NCBI RefSeq assembly: GCF_016586355.1
Contig: NZ_BLYI01000031.1
Location: 62,001-126,000, forward strand
Source of the DNA: Anaerostipes butyraticus
GTDB taxonomy: Bacteria; Bacillota; Clostridia; Lachnospirales; Lachnospiraceae
DNA: 64,000 nucleotides
Reading direction: 5' to 3'
Shown: piece by piece, positions 36,847-44,426 of the stretch
Layout: the number at the start of each line of letters is the position of its first letter
Numbering within the stretch: the stretch's first letter is position 1
Program-made: the position numbers and the translations under genes
Notes under the pieces: model-generated
The model's database searches: none
Seen by the model: only the letters and a program-made list of their open reading frames with translations
What the model was told of the DNA's origin: nothing

Positions 36847-39096
36847 TTAACGTCGGATCTTAGACCCCTTGGTATCGCGTTTTGCAAGCTTCAGCTTATT
36901 AAATTCCAGCTTTTTCTCCTTGTACATAATGCCGGTGATCTGCTGTGCTTCCATAACATAGGCATTCGAAACCACATCGTTCTTTCCAAGTTTTATTCCT
37001 TTCACACCAACAGCACCTTTTTTCTTGCATGGAACTTCTTCCAGCAGGAATTTTAAGAACATACCCGATTTAGTCTGGAGAATGATCTTATCTTCCTGGC
37101 TGGTATCTACCGGGATGATCCGCACCAATTCATCGTCAGAAGCAAGTTTGGTGGAAGCTACGGTTCTTTTCATCGCTTTTAGCTCTTGTCCATCCATAAC
37201 TTTCAGCATACCGTTTGCGGTTACAAAAAGAAGTTTGGATGAATGAACGGTTTCAGCAGCCATTACCTCAATGATCGCTTCTTTTCCACTGTCATAATTT
37301 CCTAAATTGTCAATCGGAGTGCCCTTATCCCGGTATTTTCCCGCAGGAATATCCAGAGCTTTGATCTGGTGCATAAATCCCTGATTAGTAAAGATACAGA
37401 TCTTATCAGTGTTCATGCACGGTACAACATATTTATAATCCTGATATACATTGGCTTTATTCCGTTCATACGTGGCTTTGTCGAATGTCTTGGAATACCC
37501 GAAACGATCCATAATAAAATAGATCTGTTCTTCTTTTACCGGCGCTTCAATATAAACTGCCTCTTTTCCATTTTCAATCACTGTTCGTCTTTCTCGTCCA
37601 AATTCTTTTTTGAAAGCGTCAAGTTCTTTTCGAATTACTTTTTTCATGGATGATGGATTTTCCAGAATATCTTCATATTCCCGGATTTTTTCCATAATTT
37701 CTTCATACTCTTCTTTCAGTGCAAGAATTTCCAGCCCGATCAGACGGTGAAGTCTTAAATCCAGGATTGCAGATGCCTGTTTCTCTGTAAAATGGAGCCT
37801 GGATGCTTCAATCATGGAATCAGAAGAGCGGAATCTGATTTTTCCGGTTTCTCCTTTAGTAAGACATGCTTTTACTTCTTTCTGGCTTTCGCTGCCTCGT
37901 ATGATCTCAATGATCAGATCGATGATATCGCATGCCTGAATCAGCCCTTCTTTGATTTCTTTTTGCTCGTACAGTTTCTTTAAAAGCGTTTCATATTTTC
38001 TTCTTGTTACCTCATAGTGGAATTTTGTATGATACGCGATGATATCTTTCAGACTCAGAGTTTCCGGTCTGCTATTTACAATGGCCAGCATATTCACACC
38101 AAAAGTATCCTCAAGCTTTGTTTTTTTATACAGAAGGTTTTTCAGACGCTCAATATCTGTTCCCTTCCGCAGTTCCAGGACAATCCGGATGCCTTCCTTG
38201 GAAGATTCATTGGAAATATCCAGAATATCTGTTGTTTTTTTCGTTTCGATCAGGCTGACGACATCGGACAAAAATTTTGATATATTATTTCCAATCATCG
38301 TATATGGAATTTCCGTAATAACCAGCTTATCCTTCTCGCCTCTTTTCTTTCCCGGCTCAAATACTACTTTTCCGCGCAGTTTCAATTTTCCGCTTCCGGA
38401 AGAGTAAATGTCTAAAAGTTCTTTCTGATTTACAACCAGGCCTCCGGTAGGAAAATCCGGGCCGGGAATGTATTCCATCAGCTCCTCATTGGTAATGCTT
38501 TCCTTTCTCATATAAGCCTTAACCGCGTCAATGACCTCTCCAAGATTATGAGGCGGTATGTTCGTTGTCATTCCAACGGCGATTCCATCCGCTCCGTTTA
38601 CAAGAAGATTCGGAATTTTTACAGGAAGTACTTCCGGCTCCCGTTCCGTTTCATCAAAATTAGGGACAAAATCTACAACATTTTTATCCAGATCTGCAAG
38701 ATACGCTTCCTGGGTGATTTTCTGAAGCCGTGCCTCTGTATAACGCATTGCCGCAGCTCCGTCTCCTTCAATGGAACCAAAGTTTCCATGACCATCTACC
38801 AGAGGAAGCCCCTTTTTAAAATCCTGGGACATTACTACCAGGGCATCGTAAATGGAACTGTCTCCATGGGGATGATATTTACCCATGGTATCTCCTACGA
38901 TTCTGGCAGATTTCCTATGAGGTCTGTCATAACGAAGTCCCAGCTCATCCATGGCATACAGAACTCTTCTCTGTACCGGTTTTAATCCGTCCCTTACATC
39001 CGGAAGAGCTCTGGAACAAATAACGCTCATGGCATAATCAATATAAGATTTCTGCATTACTTCAGAAAATTCTGCTCTAATAATCTGTTCTGACAT
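36847..39096 (-). CDS. parC: Topoisomerase IV subunit A-like (type IIA topoisomerase A subunit)
   Basis: This 749-aa protein has the breakage-reunion domain with LPDVRDGLKPVQRR (31-44), GDTMGKYHPHGDSSIYD (68-84) and the catalytic Tyr 119 in AAMRYTEAR. The C-terminal beta-pinwheel (about 500-740) lacks a canonical GyrA box (QRRGGKG); its nearest match is KKKGAVGVKG, and the protein is shorter than typical GyrA, so ParC is preferred over GyrA. The QRDR shows Ser at the usual positions. It follows parE with a 38-base gap. Confidence 0.85.
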   Translation of the reverse strand: MSEQIIRAEFSEVMQKSYIDYAMSVICSRALPDVRDGLKPVQRRVLYAMDELGLRYDRPHRKSARIVGDTMGKYHPHGDSSIYDALVVMSQDFKKGLPLVDGHGNFGSIEGDGAAAMRYTEARLQKITQEAYLADLDKNVVDFVPNFDETEREPEVLPVKIPNLLVNGADGIAVGMTTNIPPHNLGEVIDAVKAYMRKESITNEELMEYIPGPDFPTGGLVVNQKELLDIYSSGSGKLKLRGKVVFEPGKKRGEKDKLVITEIPYTMIGNNISKFLSDVVSLIETKKTTDILDISNESSKEGIRIVLELRKGTDIERLKNLLYKKTKLEDTFGVNMLAIVNSRPETLSLKDIIAYHTKFHYEVTRRKYETLLKKLYEQKEIKEGLIQACDIIDLIIEIIRGSESQKEVKACLTKGETGKIRFRSSDSMIEASRLHFTEKQASAILDLRLHRLIGLEILALKEEYEEIMEKIREYEDILENPSSMKKVIRKELDAFKKEFGRERRTVIENGKEAVYIEAPVKEEQIYFIMDRFGYSKTFDKATYERNKANVYQDYKYVVPCMNTDKICIFTNQGFMHQIKALDIPAGKYRDKGTPIDNLGNYDSGKEAIIEVMAAETVHSSKLLFVTANGMLKVMDGQELKAMKRTVASTKLASDDELVRIIPVDTSQEDKIILQTKSGMFLKFLLEEVPCKKKGAVGVKGIKLGKNDVVSNAYVMEAQQITGIMYKEKKLEFNKLKLAKRDTKGSKIRR

Positions 39097-39134
39097 AAGT
39101 TTTCCTTTCTAATACGCTCAATTCTTATCCACAG

Positions 39135-41048
39135 TTATACATCCAGTATTGCTTCTTCGGCATTTTCATATATAAACTGTCTTCTTGGAAGGACATCGCT
39201 TCCCATCAGCATGGAGGTTACATCCGATGCCATTCTGGCGTCTTCAATCTCAATCTGTTTCAATGTCCGGGTTTCCGGATTTAACGTTGTTTCCCACAGC
39301 TGTTCCGCGTCCATCTCTCCCAGACCTTTATATCTCTGCAGAGTAAATGATCCGTTATGCTGTTTTCTGTATCTGCTGAGCGCTGCGTCGTCATAAAGAT
39401 ACTCCTCCGGTCCTTTTTTTGGCACGGCTTTATACAGCGGCGGCGTTGCCAGATATACATGTCCATGGGAAATCAGTTCCGGCATAAAGCGGTAGAAGAA
39501 TGTCAGCAGAAGCGTTGCGATATGCGCTCCATCCACATCCGCATCTGTCATGATGATGATCTTGTGATACCGAAGTTTGCTGATATCAAAATCATTGCCG
39601 TATCCTTCTGAGAATCCGCATCCAAACGCGTTGATCATCGTCTTAATTTCCGCATTTGCAAGGACTTTATCAATGGATGCTTTCTCTACATTTAATATTT
39701 TCCCCCGGATTGGAAGAATGGCCTGTGTTTTTCGGTTGCGGGCGGTTTTGGCGGAACCTCCTGCCGAATCTCCTTCTACGATAAAAATTTCGCATTCTTC
39801 TGCTTTCCGGCTCTCACAGTTGGAAAGTTTTCCGTTGCTGTCAATGGAAAGTTTCTGTTTTACCAGCATATTGGTTTTGGCTTTTTCTTCTGCCTTCCGG
39901 ATTTTAGCTGATTTTTCCGCACAGGCCAGCACCTTTTTTAAGGTATCCAGATTTTTATCAAAATACAGAACTGTCTCTTCTCCGGTAATCTCCCCGACTA
40001 CTTTTCCGGCATCTGGATTGTCCAGTTTTGTCTTTGTCTGGCCTTCAAATCTTGGATCTGGATGCTTAACTGAAATGATTGCCGTCATTCCGTTTCTGAC
40101 ATCGGCTCCTGTAAAATTCGGATCTTTTTCCTTCAGCATACCGATTTCTCTGGCATACTGATTCATTACGGTCGTAAATTTGGTTTTAAATCCTGTAATA
40201 TGGGTTCCGCCCTCTACCGTATAAATATTATTGCAGAATCCCAGGATATTTTCTCCGAAATCTTCCGTATACTGAAAGGCTGCTTCTGCCTCAATTCCAT
40301 CCACGGAACCTTTAAAATAAATCGGTTCGTGAATGGCTTTTTTCCCTTCGTTCAGTTTTTTTACATAAGCGCAGATGCCGTCAGGTTCATGATAATCAAC
40401 GGAGGTCTCTTCTCCTTTTCTCCGATTCATATAATGAATGGTCAGTTTCGGATTCAGATATGCTGTTTCGTGCAGACGATTGCGCACCATCGCAGCTTTA
40501 AAGTATGTTTTATCGAAAATTTCAGGATCCGGAAGAAACTGTACTTTTGTTCCGGTTTCTGATTTTCTGCACGTTCCGATCACTTCCAGAGGGGTCAGAA
40601 TCTTTCCCCTGGAATATTTCTGCTGATAAATTTTTCCATTTTGTTTTATGGTTACTGTAAGCCAGGTAGACAAAGCATTTACCACAGAAGCTCCGACTCC
40701 ATGAAGTCCTCCGGAAATTTTGTATCCTCCGTCTCCGAATTTTCCTCCGGCATGGAGCATGGTAAATACCATTTCTACAGCTGGAATTCCTGTTTTTTCA
40801 TTAATTCCCACCGGGATTCCTCTTCCGTTATCTGAAATAACAGCAGTTCCATCGTCCTCCAAAGACACTGTGATATCATCGCAGTACCCTGCAAGAAATT
40901 CATCCACTGAGTTATCCACGATTTCATAAATCAGATGGTTCAGTCCTTTTGTGGATACACTTCCTATATACATACCGGGACGTTTTCTGACAGCCTCCAG
41001 GCCTTCCAGAACGGAAATGCTGTTTGCGTCATACGTACGTTTCGCCAT
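39135..41048 (-). CDS. parE: Topoisomerase IV subunit B-like (type IIA topoisomerase B subunit)
   Basis: This 637-aa ATPase subunit has the GHKL fold (IVDNSVDEFLAGYCDD, DNGRGIPVG, GGLHGVGASVVNALS), a transducer domain and a Toprim domain with EGDSAGGSAK and DADVDGAHI. ATG 41048 is preferred to an upstream in-frame ATG because AGGAGGAG lies about 13 bases before it. It is ahead of parC in one operon. Gyrase and topo IV B subunits are hard to separate by motif, so the call rests on the partner. Confidence 0.85.
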   Translation of the reverse strand: MAKRTYDANSISVLEGLEAVRKRPGMYIGSVSTKGLNHLIYEIVDNSVDEFLAGYCDDITVSLEDDGTAVISDNGRGIPVGINEKTGIPAVEMVFTMLHAGGKFGDGGYKISGGLHGVGASVVNALSTWLTVTIKQNGKIYQQKYSRGKILTPLEVIGTCRKSETGTKVQFLPDPEIFDKTYFKAAMVRNRLHETAYLNPKLTIHYMNRRKGEETSVDYHEPDGICAYVKKLNEGKKAIHEPIYFKGSVDGIEAEAAFQYTEDFGENILGFCNNIYTVEGGTHITGFKTKFTTVMNQYAREIGMLKEKDPNFTGADVRNGMTAIISVKHPDPRFEGQTKTKLDNPDAGKVVGEITGEETVLYFDKNLDTLKKVLACAEKSAKIRKAEEKAKTNMLVKQKLSIDSNGKLSNCESRKAEECEIFIVEGDSAGGSAKTARNRKTQAILPIRGKILNVEKASIDKVLANAEIKTMINAFGCGFSEGYGNDFDISKLRYHKIIIMTDADVDGAHIATLLLTFFYRFMPELISHGHVYLATPPLYKAVPKKGPEEYLYDDAALSRYRKQHNGSFTLQRYKGLGEMDAEQLWETTLNPETRTLKQIEIEDARMASDVTSMLMGSDVLPRRQFIYENAEEAILDV

Positions 41049-41088
41049 AGTTGTATCTCTCCTCCTCACATTCAAGATAATCTTACTA

Positions 41089-41117
41089 AGTTTAGCACAG
41101 AAACGTTTGTTTTACAA
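41089..41117 (-). promoter_or_regulatory. Promoter of parE-parC
   Basis: On the minus strand TTGTAA (41112-41117) and TAAACT (41089-41094) are 17 bases apart, 40 bases before the parE start. Confidence 0.6.
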
Positions 41118-41141
41118 ACTTCTTTCAATTTTCGATATAAG

Positions 41142-41170
41142 TTGACATAATACACCAAAAATTTTATAAT
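41142..41170 (+). promoter_or_regulatory. Consensus sigma-A promoter of the lipoprotein gene
   Basis: TTGACA (41142-41147) and TATAAT (41165-41170) are both perfect matches with a 17-base spacer. It diverges from the parE promoter 25 bases away. Confidence 0.95.
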
Positions 41171-41202
41171 GGCAGTGAAAAAAAACAGAAAGGAAAACAA
41201 CA

Positions 41203-41868
41203 ATGAGGTGTAGGTTATTAAAAAAAGCAGCCGTAGGAGTTTTTCTTGCGGTTATGTCTCTTTCTATCTGCAGCTGCGGAACAGAAAAAGAGGCCAAAAG
41301 TCCGGAAGCAACAATGGAAGCATTTTATCAGCTGATCGTATATCAGGATACCGGCGCCATTGTAAAACTTGGTATTGACCAGAAGGAGGCGCAGGAGACT
41401 CTGGATGAGTATCAGTCATCTATGATCTCGGCAATTCAGAATCAGTTTAAGAACGCGGGAATTTCCATCAGCAAATCAGAATCTTCAGACATCCTGGATG
41501 TGATCACGGATTCCTTTCAGAAGCTGGATTATAAAGTCAGTTTGAAAAAAAGAGATGGAAAAGAGGCTTCTGTCACAGTTTCCAGTCAGTATATCCATTA
41601 TCTGGATCTGTTTCAGCAGGCAGCCGATGAGACGATCAATGAATTAAAACCGAAGCATATTGAGAATTTGTCCGATGCAAAAAAACTGCTGATCGAGAAT
41701 ATCAAAACTTCTTTTCAAAACGCTGAGATCTCAAAAGATATGCACAGCAAAACTTTTGATCTGAAGAATAAAAAGATTAAAAGCGGAAAACATTCTGTAC
41801 GTCTCTTCTTTCCGGAAGATGCAGAAGAGACCGGATCAAAACTTATGGAACTTGTTTCAGACAAATAA
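41203..41868 (+). CDS. Putative lipoprotein, DUF5105-like
   Basis: This 221-aa protein has a lipoprotein signal peptide: MRCRLLKKAAVG, a hydrophobic core and the lipobox LSICSCG, with Cys at about residue 23 or 25. The mature part is helical and charged, with EATMEAFYQLIVYQDTGAIVKLG near the N-terminus, which resembles DUF5105-type clostridial lipoproteins. The function is unknown. A perfect consensus promoter suggests strong constitutive expression. AAAGGA lies before the ATG. Confidence 0.78.
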   Translation: MRCRLLKKAAVGVFLAVMSLSICSCGTEKEAKSPEATMEAFYQLIVYQDTGAIVKLGIDQKEAQETLDEYQSSMISAIQNQFKNAGISISKSESSDILDVITDSFQKLDYKVSLKKRDGKEASVTVSSQYIHYLDLFQQAADETINELKPKHIENLSDAKKLLIENIKTSFQNAEISKDMHSKTFDLKNKKIKSGKHSVRLFFPEDAEETGSKLMELVSDK

Positions 41869-41877
41869 AAAAGTTTT

Positions 41878-41919
41878 CAGCAGTCCTTCCTCAAAAACAG
41901 GGAGCGGCTGCTGTTTTTT
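41878..41919. terminator. Terminator between the converging lipoprotein and sigma factor genes
   Basis: CAGCAG (41878-41883) and CTGCTG (41908-41913) enclose a partly paired stem, followed by TTTTTT on the plus strand and AAAAAAG upstream (U-rich for the minus strand). Confidence 0.75.
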
Positions 41920-42467
41920 CAGATATCTTTATCTCTGGCTAACAGCCGTCTCAGATTCTTTCTTGCTTCACTGCATTTTGCCTTTACATTGCGCTCCGAC
42001 ATATGGAACATATCTGCAATTTCCTTGCATTTAAACCCGTATACATAACGAAATAGCAGAATATCTCTCTGCTGTTCCGGAAGTTTGTTCAGCTTTTCTT
42101 TCAATGCATGGAGATCGATCAGCTGAAGGTAATTGTCATTGGGATCTTCTACATAATCACCCTCTGTTCCGTCATCATAGGTCAAAGCCTCATGGGCGTT
42201 TTGTTTCTCTTCCTTTAAAAATGAATATGCCGTATTTTTCACCATCGCGATTAAAAAATAAGAAATCTCCTCCTCTGGAACCTTTAAAATACTGTTGGGA
42301 TATAACAGAGCTTTTTCAAATACCGTCTGCATAATATCCTCTGCCAGATCTGAGTCCTTCACATAATTCTTGGCAACAAAAAACAGCCTTTTTGAATACA
42401 ATGCGTATAATCTCTCAATGTACCTTACGGCATATTTCCCAATCGGTTTCCTCTTTCGTAACTTCAT
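41919..42467 (-). CDS. Sigma-70 family RNA polymerase sigma factor, ECF type
   Basis: This 182-aa protein has region 2 (YIERLYALYSKRLFFVAKNYVKDSDLAEDIMQTVFEKAL-like) and region 4 (KLPEQQRDILLFRYVYGFKCKEIADMFHMSERNVKAKCSEA), the helix-turn-helix being EIADMFHMSERNVK. Size fits the ECF group. No anti-sigma factor is next to it; the lipoprotein gene converges on it and fliB-like genes are upstream. Its own promoter is of housekeeping type, so autoregulation is not evident. Confidence 0.9.
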   Translation of the reverse strand: MKLRKRKPIGKYAVRYIERLYALYSKRLFFVAKNYVKDSDLAEDIMQTVFEKALLYPNSILKVPEEEISYFLIAMVKNTAYSFLKEEKQNAHEALTYDDGTEGDYVEDPNDNYLQLIDLHALKEKLNKLPEQQRDILLFRYVYGFKCKEIADMFHMSERNVKAKCSEARKNLRRLLARDKDI

Positions 42468-42507
42468 CTATATTCTTCTCTCTTGTACGTTTTCTTTTGC
42501 ACTTTTA

Positions 42508-42536
42508 ATTATAGAGATATACTGTTCAGTTGTAAA
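42508..42536 (-). promoter_or_regulatory. Promoter of the ECF sigma gene
   Basis: On the minus strand TTTACA (42531-42536) and TATAAT (42508-42513) have a 17-base spacer. GTTCA/TGAAC arms around 42524-42545 flank the -35 and could be an operator, but this is weak. Confidence 0.75.
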
Positions 42537-42586
42537 TAAGTGAACTGTAAAAAACTTAACAACTTTTCAATATTCACCATATTTTC

Positions 42587-43579
42587 TTAAGAATTAAACA
42601 GCAATTCTTCCCACACTGTCTGCAAATTTTCCTCAGAATATTCAATTTCTTTTGAATACTGTTTTGCGGTTTCAAGCCGTTTTTTGTCTTGTTCTTTCTC
42701 CGGGTAAATATCCAGAATCCAGCCAATGATCAGACAGCTTAAAACACAAAACTGTACTTTTCCGTATAGATTAAAGTCTTCTGAAGCAGCAGTCAGGTGC
42801 CGGAACATAAAGTAAATACAGAGCTGTTCCCAGAATGGATCCTCTGCAAAAGAAGCGCCTTCTGATCTGAGCTTTGCCTCATGAAGAATTTTTGACCATT
42901 GTTCATCCATAACATCCAGATCTTCATAAAAAGACAGCCAGAATTTCCTGGATTCGTCAGACGAAAGAGTTAAAAACCGTTCTTTCTCTTCTGAAAAAAT
43001 CCAGTCCTTTGATACTGGCTGTGAACTGTTCAGCCACTGCTGTGCCTGCCATCCATATTCAAGAATCTGTGCCATTCTTTTTTCTATTTTTATGGAACGG
43101 TTCTGCAGGATGTTAATCATATTTTCCCGGACAGACAATAAAAATGAAACGATTTCATCACAAGAGGACGGTCCGTAATCTAAAAAACGAACCATGCCCG
43201 TCCTGTTCAGAATCAGGCGTGCCGCTTCTTCACAGGCAATTCCGAGGCCTTTTTCCTGAATGCCGCCGCAGTCATGAAAAAAGCGGGGATGATTTGTACA
43301 GATTTCACACAAAGTCTCTTCTCCCAGATTAAGATACAGGTCACAAAGATTTTCCTGATTTAAAAATACACATCTTCCTCTTTCATCTGTGCGAAAATGA
43401 GGAACCGGTTCCATTGAAATCCCTTCCGCCAGGCGTTCTGCCATATCTCCTTTTGTCCGGCGGTAAAAATTTAATGCTTCCTGATCAATATCAATTTCCC
43501 ATCCAATGCAGCAGTTGTCTCTGCATCGGGATCCAATGCACGAAAATTGTTCATAATAATCCGGTATTTTCCCTTTCAT
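42587..43579 (-). CDS. FliB-family lysine N-methylase-like protein
   Basis: This 330-aa protein has the cysteine-rich N-terminus of the FliB family: FSCIGSRCRDNCCIGWEIDID, then RCVFLNQENLCDLYLNLGEETLCEICTNHPRF, which probably binds an iron-sulfur or zinc cluster. FliB methylates flagellin lysines in enterics. No flagellar genes are in this window and similar proteins occur widely in non-motile clostridia, so the substrate is unknown. It overlaps the upstream SatD-like gene by four bases (ATGA) and is co-translated with it. Confidence 0.85.
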   Translation of the reverse strand: MKGKIPDYYEQFSCIGSRCRDNCCIGWEIDIDQEALNFYRRTKGDMAERLAEGISMEPVPHFRTDERGRCVFLNQENLCDLYLNLGEETLCEICTNHPRFFHDCGGIQEKGLGIACEEAARLILNRTGMVRFLDYGPSSCDEIVSFLLSVRENMINILQNRSIKIEKRMAQILEYGWQAQQWLNSSQPVSKDWIFSEEKERFLTLSSDESRKFWLSFYEDLDVMDEQWSKILHEAKLRSEGASFAEDPFWEQLCIYFMFRHLTAASEDFNLYGKVQFCVLSCLIIGWILDIYPEKEQDKKRLETAKQYSKEIEYSEENLQTVWEELLFNS

Positions 43580-44247
43580 ATATACTCTTTCCTTTCTCCA
43601 ATCTGTGAAAATATTTCATTTAATGTATCCATGACTTCCTGATAGGTGTAATAGCTGCCTCCGGCCAGGCTCTTTTGCACACTGGACTGAGTAATCCCCA
43701 GCCTTTTGGCGGCTTTTGCCTGTCCGCCTCCGTATTTCATATAATCTGTGATGACCTCCCGCTGATGTCTGGTCCATCCTTTTTTCAAGGACGTTATCAG
43801 CATGAAAATCGTATTGATCAGATGAGTTACTTCTTCATGATCTCCGCTGCATACCATATAGTAATCTGTAGTAAAAGACGCATTCCGGTTATTTTGTTCC
43901 CTCAGAAATTTCCAGGCATCCTGCGCATTTTGAAACGCAGCACTCCGGGCTTCCCAGGAAGAAGCCGGCTGTTTTTCAGGAGAAGATTTTCCAATGCCAA
44001 TTCCCCATCTTATTCCTGACGGACAGACCGCTTCTTCAAAGTCCTGTATCAGATTCATCAAAACCGATCCCTGCCGCAGCAGTCCGTGAAATTCATTTTT
44101 CTGAACCAGGGTACAGGACTGTACCAGCTCCTTTTGATATTTTTTATTGATGGATTTCAAAGCCTTTTGTGCTGTTTCATAATCTTCATCTGTATTCAGA
44201 TGTCCTAAAAGAGCAATATAAGGTTCATAATAAAAAAAGAAATACAT
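43576..44247 (-). CDS. SatD-family protein with C-terminal HTH
   Basis: This 223-aa protein resembles the SatD family (described as a partner of SatE in streptococci). The N-terminal part has YIALLGHLN and a WGIGIG strand. The C-terminal segment TRHQREVITDYMKYGGGQAKAAKRLGITQSSVQKSL is a clear helix-turn-helix, so DNA binding is likely. It lies just upstream of the FliB-like gene. A pair of direct repeats is found upstream. Function is not established for the family. Confidence 0.65.
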   Translation of the reverse strand: MYFFFYYEPYIALLGHLNTDEDYETAQKALKSINKKYQKELVQSCTLVQKNEFHGLLRQGSVLMNLIQDFEEAVCPSGIRWGIGIGKSSPEKQPASSWEARSAAFQNAQDAWKFLREQNNRNASFTTDYYMVCSGDHEEVTHLINTIFMLITSLKKGWTRHQREVITDYMKYGGGQAKAAKRLGITQSSVQKSLAGGSYYTYQEVMDTLNEIFSQIGERKEYI

Positions 44248-44266
44248 GATAACCTCCTGTCCCTCT

Positions 44267-44331
44267 ATTATACATAAAAAATAGGAATTATGAAATATTA
44301 TTCTAAAATAATGAATAAATTAATATTATTC
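44267..44331 (-). promoter_or_regulatory. Upstream region of satD-like gene: TATAAT and direct repeats
   Basis: TATAAT on the minus strand (44267-44272) is 20 bases from the start codon. Upstream, AATATTATTC occurs twice (44294-44303 and 44322-44331), 28 bases apart. These may be operator half-sites for the HTH protein; the region is very AT-rich so chance is possible. Confidence 0.4.
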
Positions 44332-44366
44332 CTTTTTATTTTATAGAAAGCTCCGTTTCTATGAAA

Positions 44367-44406
44367 TAAAAAAACAAGAGAACGGTCATCCGGCACCTTT
44401 CCCTTG
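44367..44406 (-). terminator. Terminator after the PRD regulator gene
   Basis: CAAGAGAACGGT (44375-44386) and ACCTTTCCCTTG (44395-44406) pair in 11 of 12 positions, followed on the minus strand by seven T. Confidence 0.88.
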
Positions 44407-44426
44407 CTTTTTCCTTTATCATATTT

